Origin: Ilumatobacteraceae bacterium
GTDB lineage: Bacteria > Actinomycetota > Acidimicrobiia > Acidimicrobiales > Ilumatobacteraceae
Direction: 5' to 3'
Length of the DNA: 37,265 bases
Assembly: GCA_030727685.1 (NCBI GenBank)
Contig: JANRBC010000027.1
Location: forward strand, 1 to 37,265
In this document: piece after piece, positions 23,488 through 32,048 of the stretch
Layout: the number at the start of each line of letters is the position of its first letter
Numbering within the stretch: position 1 is the first letter of the stretch
Made by a program: the position numbers and the translations under genes
Notes under the pieces: generated by a model
What the model saw: only the letters and a program-made list of their open reading frames with translations
The model's database searches: none
What the model was told of the DNA's origin: nothing

Positions 23488-25116
23488 ATGAAGGGTCTGA
23501 TGCAAAACACACCATTGACGATGGTGCATCTTTTTGAACGAGCCGAAAATTATCACGCCGACAAGACGATTACCACGGCAACTGCGATCGGCAAAGATCG
23601 CACAACTTACGGCGAGTGGGCCGCGCGAACACGCCAACTTGGTGGCGCGCTCGACAAACTAAAAATTTCAAGCGATGGTCGTGTTGCCACATTCGCCTGG
23701 AATACCGCCCGACATCTTGAACTTTATTTCGCCGCGCCGTGCACCGGGCGCGTCTTGCACACGTTAAATATTCGCTTGTTTCCTGAGCAACTCACTTACA
23801 TTGCAAATCACGCAGAAGACGAAGTTATTTTCGTTGACCGCTCGTTGTTCGCATTGCTTGCACCGCTTTTGCCGACGTTTAAAACTGTCAAACATCTCGT
23901 AATTATGGACGACGGCAAAGGCGATGTGCCCGACTCAGTGCCTGGCATGCAGATGTACAAGTACGAAGAACTAATCAAGGGTGTATCCGGGGTTGAATTC
24001 AAAATCACCGATGAAAATTTGGCAGCCAGCATGTGTTACACGAGTGGCACAACGGGCAACCCAAAAGGTGTCGTTTACAGTCACCGCTCGACTTATATGC
24101 ACACGATGGGTGCGATGATGGTGGATTCATTAGGTGCGCGCGAGAGTGATGTGATTTTGCCAGTCGTGCCGATGTTTCATGCCAACGCATGGGGGTTGGC
24201 GCATGCCGCAGTTGCGTGTGGTGCAAGTCTTGTTATGCCTGGTCCAGATCTTTCTGGCAAAGCGATCGCAAATTTGATCGTCGAAGAAAAAGTAACTGTT
24301 GCTGCAGGTGTACCGACAATTTGGATGGGTGTGTTGCCCGAACTAAAGGGTCGCGATACTTCTTCGTTGCGAGTTATCCCTGTTGGTGGCAGTGCGGTGC
24401 CAAAAGCTTTGAGTGAGGCATATCGCGAAACAATCGGTCTACCGATTTTGCAAGCCTGGGGCATGACCGAGACGAGCCCGATCGCCGCAACTTGCAATTT
24501 GTCGCTTGCTGATCAGAAGAAATCAAACGAAGAACAAGCAGAGTTACGCACGACAGTTGGCACAATTAATTTTGGCGTCGATTGTCGTGTCGTGTTGCCG
24601 GGCACGACGATGCCTGTGCCTTGGGATGGCGAAACAAGTGGCGAGTTGCAATGCGCAGGCTCATGGATCGCTTCGACTTATTACAACGACCCTCGCGCTG
24701 CCGAAAGTTTTACCGAAGACGGTTGGTTGCGCACCGGTGACGTTGCAACTATGGATTCTTCAGGTCGCATTCGGCTAGTTGATCGAACCAAAGATCTGAT
24801 TAAGACCGGCGGTGAATGGATTTCATCAGTTGAAATCGAAAACGAACTTATGTCGCATCCGAAAATTAAAGAAGCAGCAGTTGTTGGTGTGCCGCACCCG
24901 AAATGGTCAGAGCGACCTTTGGCCTGCGTTGTTACGAACCCAGGCGAAACCCTGACCAAAGAAGAGGTGCTCGACTACATTCGGCCAAGATTGGCCAAGT
25001 GGCAAGTGCCAGACGACGTCGTCTTCATTGATGAAGTACCAAAAACCAGCGTTGGCAAATTTTCTAAAAAGACACTGCGCGACAAGTTCGCAGATTATGT
25101 CTTGCCGACTATTTAG
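23488..25116 (+). CDS. Acyl-CoA synthetase (AMP-forming)
   Basis: This 542-aa member of the ANL superfamily activates a carboxylic acid to its CoA thioester through an acyl-AMP. The P-loop is [27 protein letters not shown] motif follows. [12 protein letters not shown] contains the ribose-binding Asp. [15 protein letters not shown] is the hinge, and the C-terminal catalytic Lys lies in [11 protein letters not shown]. The N-terminus ([20 protein letters not shown]) suits medium/long-chain fatty acyl-CoA synthetases, but chain length cannot be read. ATG 23488 is just after GGGGGAG; a close alternative start is ATG 23500. It precedes the TetR/diiron pair, which suggests a lipid-related cassette. 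Confidence 0.93.
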   Translation: MKGLMQNTPLTMVHLFERAENYHADKTITTATAIGKDRTTYGEWAARTRQLGGALDKLKISSDGRVATFAWNTARHLELYFAAPCTGRVLHTLNIRLFPEQLTYIANHAEDEVIFVDRSLFALLAPLLPTFKTVKHLVIMDDGKGDVPDSVPGMQMYKYEELIKGVSGVEFKITDENLAASMCYTSGTTGNPKGVVYSHRSTYMHTMGAMMVDSLGARESDVILPVVPMFHANAWGLAHAAVACGASLVMPGPDLSGKAIANLIVEEKVTVAAGVPTIWMGVLPELKGRDTSSLRVIPVGGSAVPKALSEAYRETIGLPILQAWGMTETSPIAATCNLSLADQKKSNEEQAELRTTVGTINFGVDCRVVLPGTTMPVPWDGETSGELQCAGSWIASTYYNDPRAAESFTEDGWLRTGDVATMDSSGRIRLVDRTKDLIKTGGEWISSVEIENELMSHPKIKEAAVVGVPHPKWSERPLACVVTNPGETLTKEEVLDYIRPRLAKWQVPDDVVFIDEVPKTSVGKFSKKTLRDKFADYVLPTI

Positions 25117-25126
25117 AAATTAACCT

Positions 25127-25143
25127 ACCGCACAAACTGCGGT
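25127..25143 (+). terminator. Hairpin after the acyl-CoA synthetase gene
   Basis: ACCGCA-CAAAC-TGCGGT forms a perfect 6-bp stem with a 5-nt loop, 11 nt after the stop codon. Only scattered T residues follow, so intrinsic termination is possible but not certain. The rest of the gap to 25228 shows no gene. Confidence 0.35.
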
Positions 25144-25228
25144 GTCTGTTGGCCACTTGAGCTAGCAACCAGTTGCCTGGGGCATTTTCGAGCAAATAGC
25201 TGCGAATAACCGGCAAAACTGGCATTAC

Positions 25229-25264
25229 TTGACAGTGAGACAGTTATAGTCTTATTGTCTCACT
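25229..25264 (+). promoter_or_regulatory. tetR promoter with a 9-bp-arm operator
   Basis: A consensus -35 TTGACA (25229-25234) and -10 TATTGT (25253-25258) are 18 bp apart, and the ATG is 6 nt after the -10, implying a leaderless message. A perfect inverted repeat AGTGAGACA/TGTCTCACT (25234-25242/25256-25264, 13-bp spacer) runs from the -35 to the base before the ATG. This is the expected position for TetR-type autorepression. Confidence 0.75.
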
Positions 25265-25867
25265 ATGGCGGTACCTGAAGTTGTAAGCCCATCGGCGTTC
25301 ACCGAAGTTGAATCGCGTGTGCTTGATGCCACAAAGTTGGCCATAGAAAAATGGGGCGTCTCGCGATTTACGGTTGCCGATGTCTGCGATCTCTCGGGCG
25401 TCTCGCGTGCGACTGTCTATCGAATGTTTCCGGGTGGCAAAGAAATTTTGCTTGAAGCACTTCATGTGCGTTCGCTCGATGAATTTTTCACAACGCTTCT
25501 AGACCGCGCACAGGGCGCAAAGTCGCTTGAAGACCTTCTCGTGCGTTGCATCGTGTCGGCAACTACTGAATTGCGTAACGACCAACATTTGGCGATGATG
25601 TTGGCGACCGAACCAGGCACAACGTTGATGCAGTTCACCATTGATGGCTTGTCGCGAATTGTTCGAGTTGCCGCCTCATACTTGGCGCCGCTTGTTACAG
25701 ACTTTTTGCCGAAGCGTGAAGCCGATGCTTTGGTCGAAGTTTTGTCTCGACTTGTAATTTCTTATTTCTTGACGCCATCAGATCGCTACGACTTCACAAG
25801 CGAAGCGAGTGTTGCCAAGTTCTTAACTACTCATATCAACGTTCACGAATTAACAAAACATAACTAA
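25265..25867 (+). CDS. TetR-family transcriptional regulator
   Basis: In this 200-aa protein, residues ~15-62 form the TetR DNA-binding domain: helix one LDATKLAIEKWGVSRFTV, then the helix-turn-helix VADVCDLSGVSRATVYRMFPGGKE (regions only partly shown). The C-terminal 130 residues are the ligand-sensing helical domain, with no recognised ligand motif. ATG 25265 directly follows a palindromic operator, so it very probably represses itself and, by read-through, the diiron protein gene 20 bp downstream. Given the acyl-CoA synthetase upstream, a fatty acid or acyl-CoA ligand is a reasonable guess, not a demonstrated one. Confidence 0.93.
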   Translation: MAVPEVVSPSAFTEVESRVLDATKLAIEKWGVSRFTVADVCDLSGVSRATVYRMFPGGKEILLEALHVRSLDEFFTTLLDRAQGAKSLEDLLVRCIVSATTELRNDQHLAMMLATEPGTTLMQFTIDGLSRIVRVAASYLAPLVTDFLPKREADALVEVLSRLVISYFLTPSDRYDFTSEASVAKFLTTHINVHELTKHN

Positions 25868-25887
25868 ACAATAAAAAGGGGATAATC

Positions 25888-27015
25888 ATGTCAATCACAG
25901 AAAAGCAAAATGAAGAAATTATTGGTCGTGATCAGATCAATAACATCGAAGCGATTTTGAGCATTCCACTCACACCCGCAAATGAAATCGAACATGTTGT
26001 CAAAAACAATGCAGACTCGGTTTTTACCTGGGACTACTCACTTACTCGCGAGCCATTGCGCAAACTTTATGAAAAGGCCAAGACGAGCCAATGGAACGGC
26101 ACATACGATTTAGATTGGAGTACAGAAGTCGATGTTGAAAAGACAGTTGCAATCGACCAGGCTGCAATCGGCACGGGTGTCAATACAGATTTGTACGCAG
26201 ATACAAAACTCGCCAAGTGGGGCGACAAAGAATGGCTCGAATTTGGCATTCACAGCCGCAAGTGGAGCCTCTCGCAGTTTTTGCACGGCGAGCAGGGTGC
26301 GCTGATTTGCACCAGCAAAATTGTCGAGACGGTGCCATGGTACGACGCAAAGTTGTACGCCAGCACTCAAGTTGTTGACGAGGCTCGTCACGTAGAAGTG
26401 TTCGCTCGTTATCTCGACGAGAAACTTGACGGTGGTTACCCGATCAATCCGCACCTTAGTTTGTTGCTCGATGACATCGTCAAAGACTCACGTTGGGACT
26501 TCACGTATCTCGGCATGCAGATCATGGTTGAAGGTTTGGCGCTTGCAGCTTTCGGCTACTTGCACCAATTGACCAGCGAACCGTTGTTGAAAAAACTTTT
26601 GCGCTATGTCATGAGCGACGAAGCACGCCACGTGGCTTTCGGTGTTCTCAGCCTCAAAGAGGTTTACGACGGCATGAGCGACAAAGAAATAATGGATCGC
26701 CAAGAGTTCGCTTACGAAGCAAGCATTCGTATGCGAGATCGCTTCTTGCAACAAGAAGTGTGGAACCACATGGGTGTCGACCCAAAGACTTTGATTCCGT
26801 TGCTGGTCAACGACCCAACACGAAAAGTCTTCCAACAAATGTTGTTCGCCAAGATCGTGCCGAATTGCAAGAAACTCGGCTTGCTTGACCGTAACGACAA
26901 GTGGTTGCGCCGTCGATTCGAAGAGATGGGCGTCATTCAATTCGAAGACTGGGAAAACACAGACGACGAATACCTCAAGTTCGAAATCGGCAAAGACGTC
27001 GAAATACGTCACTAG
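25888..27015 (+). CDS. Ferritin-like diiron protein, oxygenase-type
   Basis: In this 375-aa protein, four helices supply a complete carboxylate-bridged diiron set: E135 (GEQGAL), E165 and H168 (DEARH), E215 (VEGLAL), E245 and H248 (a second DEARH). The order E-ExxH-E-ExxH is that of the ferritin-like superfamily, including R2-type oxidases, acyl desaturases and AurF-like N-oxygenases. The length exceeds simple ferritins and points to an oxygenase or desaturase rather than iron storage. AAAGGGG is well spaced before ATG 25888. It follows tetR by 20 bp, so it is the likely regulated target. No reductase is nearby. The exact reaction is unknown. Confidence 0.8.
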   Translation: MSITEKQNEEIIGRDQINNIEAILSIPLTPANEIEHVVKNNADSVFTWDYSLTREPLRKLYEKAKTSQWNGTYDLDWSTEVDVEKTVAIDQAAIGTGVNTDLYADTKLAKWGDKEWLEFGIHSRKWSLSQFLHGEQGALICTSKIVETVPWYDAKLYASTQVVDEARHVEVFARYLDEKLDGGYPINPHLSLLLDDIVKDSRWDFTYLGMQIMVEGLALAAFGYLHQLTSEPLLKKLLRYVMSDEARHVAFGVLSLKEVYDGMSDKEIMDRQEFAYEASIRMRDRFLQQEVWNHMGVDPKTLIPLLVNDPTRKVFQQMLFAKIVPNCKKLGLLDRNDKWLRRRFEEMGVIQFEDWENTDDEYLKFEIGKDVEIRH

Positions 27016-27038
27016 TCGTCGAATCTTCTCTAGAGCGT

Positions 27039-27071
27039 CGCGACTAACGAGCAAAAAACTCGTTAGTCGTG
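27039..27071 (+). terminator. Long hairpin after the diiron protein gene
   Basis: CGACTAACGAG and CTCGTTAGTCG (27041-27051/27059-27069) form a perfect 11-bp stem with a 7-nt CAAAAAA loop. It extends to 13 bp through one G-U and one C-G pair. It is by far the strongest hairpin in the gap before dapA. There is no U-tract on either side, so factor-dependent termination or 3'-end protection is more likely than intrinsic termination. Confidence 0.5.
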
Positions 27072-27087
27072 AGCAAGACCAACTGAC

Positions 27088-27093
27088 TACTAT
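27088..27093 (+). promoter_or_regulatory. -10 hexamer TACTAT for leaderless dapA
   Basis: TACTAT lies exactly 6 nt before the dapA ATG at 27100, matching the TANNNT leaderless pattern. There is no Shine-Dalgarno sequence in the intervening bases. Confidence 0.5.
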
Positions 27094-27099
27094 CTAGCC

Positions 27100-28002
27100 A
27101 TGCCAAGATTCGGTCAAGTTCTCACTGCAATGGTGACGCCGTTCGACAAGAACGGTGAGTTGAACCTCGACGGTGTGCGCCGTTTAGCCAAGTGGTTGCA
27201 AGACAACGGCAATGATGGTCTAGTCGTCGGTGGCACAACCGGTGAAGCATCGACGCTGACAGACGACGAGAAACTTGCGCTGTTTGCTGCAACCGTAGAA
27301 GCGGTGACGATTCCGGTTATTGCTGGCACGGTTACCAACGACACGAAGCATTCGATTCATCTGACCAAAGAGGCTTCAAAACTTGGCATCGCTGGCATCT
27401 TGGCTGTTGGTCCTTATTACAACAGACCGTCACAGGCGGGCATTCTTGCTCACATGAAAGCAGTTTGTGCGGCAACGACGTTGCCTGTTGTTGTCTATGA
27501 CATTCCGGTACGAACCGGGCGAAAAATCTCAACTGCCTCATTGGCGAAGTTGGCCAACGAAGTAAAAAATATTGCGGCATTAAAAGACGCAAGCGGTAAC
27601 CCGGCCGAAACCGCGGTGTTGATGACTCAGGTGCCAAAAAGTTTTGAACTGCTCAGTGGTGATGACGGTCTGACTTTGCCGTTGATGTCGATTGGGGCAA
27701 CCGGTGTAATCGGCGTCGCGACGCACTGGACGGGTGTCGACCATCAAGAAATGTTTAAAAAATGGAACTCAGGTGATATCGCTGGTGCTCGCGCGGTGAA
27801 TTCGCGAATGCTCGAGAGTTTTGCTTACGAAACTGGTGACGACAATCCGAATCCATTGCCGAGCAAAGTGATGATGAATCATCTCGGTCTTGATGTTGGC
27901 GAGGCGAGATTGCCAATGGGTCCACCACAGAGTGGTTTGGCTGAGCGTGCCGAAAAAGTGTTCAGCAATTTGCAAGCAGCGCGCGCTGCGGCAACAAAAT
28001 AG
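27100..28002 (+). CDS. dapA: 4-hydroxy-tetrahydrodipicolinate synthase
   Basis: This 300-aa enzyme condenses pyruvate with aspartate semialdehyde, the first step of the diaminopimelate branch, which supplies both lysine and cell-wall cross-links. It has the (beta/alpha)8 fold. Visible are GGTTGEASTLTDDEK (substrate-binding threonines), YDIPVRTGRK (catalytic Tyr) and ALKDASGN (Schiff-base Lys). The GVIGVATHWTG region near the C-terminal part is also typical. Length is normal. ATG 27100 follows a -10 hexamer at leaderless spacing. rnj follows after 56 bp, an order common in actinobacteria. Confidence 0.97.
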   Translation: MPRFGQVLTAMVTPFDKNGELNLDGVRRLAKWLQDNGNDGLVVGGTTGEASTLTDDEKLALFAATVEAVTIPVIAGTVTNDTKHSIHLTKEASKLGIAGILAVGPYYNRPSQAGILAHMKAVCAATTLPVVVYDIPVRTGRKISTASLAKLANEVKNIAALKDASGNPAETAVLMTQVPKSFELLSGDDGLTLPLMSIGATGVIGVATHWTGVDHQEMFKKWNSGDIAGARAVNSRMLESFAYETGDDNPNPLPSKVMMNHLGLDVGEARLPMGPPQSGLAERAEKVFSNLQAARAAATK

Positions 28003-28043
28003 TGTCGCAAAAATTAGTTGCACGTAAATCAGCGATCTTTATC

Positions 28044-28071
28044 TAATGTCTGAACCAGATGTCTAAACCAG
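28044..28071 (+). repeat. 13-bp tandem duplication across the rnj start, with a micro-ORF
   Basis: ATGTCTGAACCAG (28046-28058) is followed at once by ATGTCTAAACCAG (28059-28071), 12 of 13 identical. The second copy contains the rnj start. The first ATG opens a 6-codon frame (MSEPDV) ending at TAA 28064-28066, inside rnj. A TAATGT hexamer (28044-28049) 9 nt before the rnj ATG could be its -10. Confidence 0.6.
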
Positions 28072-29450
28072 TTCGCATCGCGTTTCTTGGTGGGCTCGGC
28101 GAAATCGGCCGAAATTGCATGGCTGTCGAGCAAGACAAGAAGATTTTGCTGATTGATTGCGGCTTGATGTTTCCGAAAGCCGAACACGGCGATGACATCG
28201 ACGTGATAATTCCAGATTTCACTTGGTTGCTTGAACGAAAAGATCGCATTGTTGGTTGTGTCGCAACCCACGGCCATGAAGACCATGTCGGAGCTTTGCA
28301 GTATTTGCTGCAAGACGCATCTTTTCCGTTGTATGGCTCGGCGCTGACTCTTGGCCTCGCGCGCAACCGAATTGCCGAGGCACGACTTACCGACAAGACG
28401 AAATTCATTGAAGTCAGCGACAACGATCGCATCAAAATTGGGCCGTTTGACGTCGAGTTCATTCCGGTTACGCATTCAGTGCCACATGCACATGCAATTG
28501 CGCTGCACACAGCACAAGGTGTGATCGTGCATTCGGGCGACTTCAAGATTGATCTCACGCCCGTTGATCATCGCCGCACCGATCTCGCACGGCTTGGTTC
28601 GCTTTCTTCGAACGAGGGCATTCGCTTGTTGATGCTTGATTCAACAAATGCGGGTGAGCGCGGTCACGCACCGAGTGAGTCTGATGTAGGCGCTGTGCTG
28701 CGAGCAATCTTCAACGAACATCGAGGCAAGCGCATAATCACCGCAAGTTTTGCCAGCCATATTCATCGTGTTCAACAAATCGCAGATGCGGCGATTGATT
28801 CGGGTCGAGTTGTCGTGCCTCTTGGCAGGTCGATGATCAACAACATTCGTCTCGCTCGCGATCTGAAAGTTTTGACGATTCCTGAAAAGAGCTTGGTCAG
28901 CGCAGACGCACTTGGCAAATATGACGATGAAGAAATCTGCATCATCTCAACTGGCTCACAAGGCGAAGCGATGTCGGCGCTGACAAATCTCGCAAAAGGC
29001 GACAGCCGCTATGTAAAAGTCGGCGAGAGTGATGTGGTTATTTTCTCGAGTCATGCGATCCCTGGCAATGAACACAATGTCAACAAGGTGATCGATGCAC
29101 TTTTGCGCCGAGGGGCGACTGTCGTGCACTCTGGCATTGCCGATGTGCATGCAACGGGTCACGCTCAAGCCGAAGACTTGAAGACGTATTTAAACGTCAC
29201 CGTGCCGCAATGGTTTGTGCCGATTCACGGCGAATATCGCCATATGGTTGCCAACGCCGAGTTGGCAAGAATTATGGGTGTTGCGCCGCAAAACGTTTTG
29301 TTGTGTGAAGACGGAGACTTGATCGAAATTAGCGACGGCGGCATTGATTTTTCTGGTCGCATTCCTGCCGAATATGTTGTGCCACAAAAATCGCGACACG
29401 CAGGCAAAAAATCGAAAGACAAACCAACTAAGAAACCCAAAAAGCACTAG
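28059..29450 (+). CDS. rnj: Ribonuclease J, C-terminally short
   Basis: This 463-aa metallo-beta-lactamase/beta-CASP nuclease has endo- and 5'-3' exonuclease activity in the family and matures and degrades mRNA. The zinc motif HGHEDH is at residues 71-76. VIVHSGDFKID and the beta-CASP segments STNAGERGHAPSE and PIHGEYRHM are present, so the catalytic core is complete. Known RNase J proteins are about 555 aa. Here the sequence stops soon after the core and ends in a lysine-rich tail (KKSKDKPTKKPKKH). Only 77 bp follow before ftsK, so the missing C-terminal domain is not encoded downstream. That domain contributes to dimerisation in other species. The start is ATG 28059, the second copy of a short duplication. 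Confidence 0.93.
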   Translation: MSKPVRIAFLGGLGEIGRNCMAVEQDKKILLIDCGLMFPKAEHGDDIDVIIPDFTWLLERKDRIVGCVATHGHEDHVGALQYLLQDASFPLYGSALTLGLARNRIAEARLTDKTKFIEVSDNDRIKIGPFDVEFIPVTHSVPHAHAIALHTAQGVIVHSGDFKIDLTPVDHRRTDLARLGSLSSNEGIRLLMLDSTNAGERGHAPSESDVGAVLRAIFNEHRGKRIITASFASHIHRVQQIADAAIDSGRVVVPLGRSMINNIRLARDLKVLTIPEKSLVSADALGKYDDEEICIISTGSQGEAMSALTNLAKGDSRYVKVGESDVVIFSSHAIPGNEHNVNKVIDALLRRGATVVHSGIADVHATGHAQAEDLKTYLNVTVPQWFVPIHGEYRHMVANAELARIMGVAPQNVLLCEDGDLIEISDGGIDFSGRIPAEYVVPQKSRHAGKKSKDKPTKKPKKH

Positions 29451-29515
29451 TCGCTCTAAGTTGTTGCCGAGACTCGGGTGGGCGAGTAATCCCACTTGTA
29501 AACAGACCCCATTGG

Positions 29516-29521
29516 TACTGT
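29516..29521 (+). promoter_or_regulatory. -10 hexamer TACTGT for leaderless ftsK
   Basis: TACTGT is placed exactly 6 nt before the ftsK ATG at 29528. No ribosome binding site is visible between them. The rest of the 77-bp gap has only a weak hairpin (GTGGG/CCCAC, 29478-29495). Confidence 0.45.
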
Positions 29522-29527
29522 TGATTT

Positions 29528-31996
29528 ATGGCAAAAGTGCCCAAATCTAGATCTGCGCGCCCGAGTAAGGGTTCGCGTAGCGTCGCCAGCAGAGGCGAGC
29601 CAAGGGCTTCGAGTCGTGGCGAGTCGCATCGGGCCGACAATGTTCGACCAATTCGGGCATTGCGTGAGCATGACATTGAAGACGAGCCAACTCGCTATCG
29701 AGTCGTTTCGCAGCACGGCCCAATTTTCGGTGGATTATTTGAGGGCCGAGCACATGAGTTCAGCGGTTTAGGTTTAATCGCTTTTGGTGCGTTGCTTGTT
29801 TTGTCGGTCTATCTCAAATTGGCTGGCCCGCTGGGTCGGGCTCTTGACACTTTCGCGTCGGTCACTATCGGAGTTGGTCGGTTCTTCTTGCCAATTTTGT
29901 GTATTGGTTTGGGCATTGCCCTTGCGCGACGCAAGAGTTGGCAAAATCGAGTTCGAACATCGATCGGCTGGACATCTCTAACTGGTGTGCTGCTTGGTCT
30001 GACCCACGTATTTTTTAGCGATGTCGAAAATCGCACAGGTGGATGGTTCGGATACGTGGTGGGCGAGCCATCGCAAAACTCGTTGTCAGATATCGGCGCG
30101 ACAGTGTTGTTGGTCGCACTGCTCATCGGTTCGATCATGCTCGTATCTGGCAAATCAGCGCCAGAGTTGCTTGAGGTTTTGCGAAATGTTTGGCGAAAAA
30201 TTAGCGGCAAAGTTTCGTCGGCAACCGAAAATCTGTCGGGTGCATTAGACGAAAATCGTTACGGCAGCGAACAAGCAGATTTACCGGGTGGTTTTGCGCC
30301 GCAAGATGATCAGGGTCCAGAACTTTACGACTATGCACAAGACGGCCTTGACGATGATTTTCAAGACGAAGAAAAACAGCCACGTCGCGAACGCAAACGT
30401 CGCGAAAAATCTGAATCAAATGCTGGGTCGAAGCCTGCTGCAAAACCAGCGGCGAAACTTGCACCGGTTAAAGGTGAGCCACAACAAATTCCGCTTGGCC
30501 CGAGTGGTCAGCCCAGCAATTGGATGCTTCCTGAACTTGAATTTTTGTCGCTGACGAGCAACAAGAAAGCCAACGAAGAAGCAATTCGTGAGCGCGGCGA
30601 CCAACTTGTCGCGGCACTTGCCTCGCATGGTGTCGATACCGAATTGGTGGGCTACACGCGTGGTCCGACTGTAACGCGATATGAGTTGTCGCTCGGAGAC
30701 GGCGTTAAAGTTGCAAAAGTTACGACTCTTTCGCGCGATATTGCGTACACGATGGCGGCAACTGACGTTCGAATTTTGGCGCCGATACCAGGTCGTTCGG
30801 CAATCGGTATTGAAGTGCCAAACGAGCAACGCGAACTCGTCTCAATCGGCGACCTGCTGATTTCGCAAGAAGCTCGCACGGCGAGCCATCCGCTCGATGT
30901 TGCAGTCGGCAAAGATATTTCTGGTCGACCAGTCTTTTTAAATATCTCGACTACGCCACACTTGTTGATTGCTGGCGCAACTGGTGCAGGTAAGTCGAGC
31001 GTAATCAATTGCATCATCACATCGGTGTTGATGCGTGCGACACCTGATCAAGTGAAGTTGATTCTCGTCGACCCGAAGCAAGTTGAAATGGCGCAATATT
31101 CTCGCTTGCCACACTTATTGACCGCGCCAGTTACGAACCCGAAGAAAGCTGCCAACGCACTCGGTTGGGCAGTAAAAGAAATGGAGCGTCGATACGACTT
31201 GCTTGTCGAGGCGGGCTTCAGAGATGTTGCTGGTTACAACGCGGCTTACGACCGTGGCGAAATGTCGCCGCAAGAAGGTCAAGAAACAGACAAACAGTTT
31301 TCGCGAATTCCTTACATTTTGATTGTCGTAGATGAGTTGAACGACTTGATGATGGTGGCGGCACGAGACGTCGAAGACTGCATCACGCGCATAGCGCAAA
31401 AAGCGCGAGCGGTGGGCATTCATTTGGTTGTGGCAACTCAGCGTCCGAGCGTGAACGTAATCACGGGTGTTATCAAAGCGAATATTCCGGCTCGAATGGC
31501 GTTCGCTGTTTCAAGTTTGACCGATAGTCGAGTGATTCTTGATCAACCTGGCGCAGAAAAATTGGTCGGCATGGGCGACATGTTGATGTTGCCAGGCAAT
31601 ACATCGGTTTCGCAGCGACTGCAGTCGGCATGGGTCAGTGAAAACGAAGTTCGCAAAGTTGTCGGGCATTGGCGTCGTCAGGCGCCAGAAGTTGCTTATG
31701 TTTCGGGCATCGAAGGTGATGCGAATAAGTCGTCTGGTGGCGGAGCAGTATTCGGCGGTAGTAGCGGTGACGAAGATGACGACGAATTGATGCGCCAAGC
31801 AATGGATCTCGTCGTTCGCACTCAACAAGGCAGCACTTCGATGTTGCAACGAAAACTTAAGGTCGGCTTTGCTCGTGCGGGTCGACTAATGGACATGCTT
31901 GAACAACGCGGTGTCGTCGCGCCAAGTGAAGGTTCGCGCCCTCGTGAAGTGTTGATGACCGTTGAAGAACTCGAAATCATTCAAAAGGCGAGTTAA
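29528..31996 (+). CDS. ftsK: DNA translocase FtsK/SpoIIIE
   Basis: This 822-aa septal DNA pump clears and orients chromosomes at division. The layout is a basic N-terminal tail, about four membrane helices (residues ~80-220), an acidic and Lys/Ala-rich linker (~240-330), then the RecA-like motor with Walker A GATGAGKS (near 485) and Walker B ILIVVDELND. The C-terminal winged-helix gamma domain (LMRQAMDLVV ... GRLMDMLEQRGVV) reads the orienting DNA motif. The Walker B continuation reads DELND where DELAD is common. Position after rnj is typical for actinobacteria. Starts with ATG at leaderless distance from TACTGT. Confidence 0.96.
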   Translation: MAKVPKSRSARPSKGSRSVASRGEPRASSRGESHRADNVRPIRALREHDIEDEPTRYRVVSQHGPIFGGLFEGRAHEFSGLGLIAFGALLVLSVYLKLAGPLGRALDTFASVTIGVGRFFLPILCIGLGIALARRKSWQNRVRTSIGWTSLTGVLLGLTHVFFSDVENRTGGWFGYVVGEPSQNSLSDIGATVLLVALLIGSIMLVSGKSAPELLEVLRNVWRKISGKVSSATENLSGALDENRYGSEQADLPGGFAPQDDQGPELYDYAQDGLDDDFQDEEKQPRRERKRREKSESNAGSKPAAKPAAKLAPVKGEPQQIPLGPSGQPSNWMLPELEFLSLTSNKKANEEAIRERGDQLVAALASHGVDTELVGYTRGPTVTRYELSLGDGVKVAKVTTLSRDIAYTMAATDVRILAPIPGRSAIGIEVPNEQRELVSIGDLLISQEARTASHPLDVAVGKDISGRPVFLNISTTPHLLIAGATGAGKSSVINCIITSVLMRATPDQVKLILVDPKQVEMAQYSRLPHLLTAPVTNPKKAANALGWAVKEMERRYDLLVEAGFRDVAGYNAAYDRGEMSPQEGQETDKQFSRIPYILIVVDELNDLMMVAARDVEDCITRIAQKARAVGIHLVVATQRPSVNVITGVIKANIPARMAFAVSSLTDSRVILDQPGAEKLVGMGDMLMLPGNTSVSQRLQSAWVSENEVRKVVGHWRRQAPEVAYVSGIEGDANKSSGGGAVFGGSSGDEDDDELMRQAMDLVVRTQQGSTSMLQRKLKVGFARAGRLMDMLEQRGVVAPSEGSRPREVLMTVEELEIIQKAS

Positions 31997-32034
31997 TTCA
32001 CCGGTCATTGAATCGTCGATTGACATCGAATAGA

Positions 32035-32040
32035 TAGCAT
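32035..32040 (+). promoter_or_regulatory. -10 hexamer TAGCAT before rimO
   Basis: TAGCAT is 8 nt before the rimO GTG at 32049, close to the leaderless spacing used elsewhere here. No Shine-Dalgarno is visible. TTGACA at 32020-32025 is too close to act as its -35. Confidence 0.35.
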
Positions 32041-32048
32041 TAAAAGTT

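Noticed and set aside
26488-27054. Reverse open frame of 188 codons across the diiron protein gene.
   Set aside because: Mirror of a gene with complete metal ligands; no ribosome binding site or family signature.
29478-29495. Terminator GTGGG/CCCAC after rnj.
   Set aside because: Only 5 bp with an 8-nt loop and no U-tract; not distinguishable from chance.
32020-32040. TTGACA plus TAGCAT as a full promoter for rimO.
   Set aside because: The spacer is 9 bp, too short for one RNA polymerase site; only the TAGCAT is kept as a -10 candidate.
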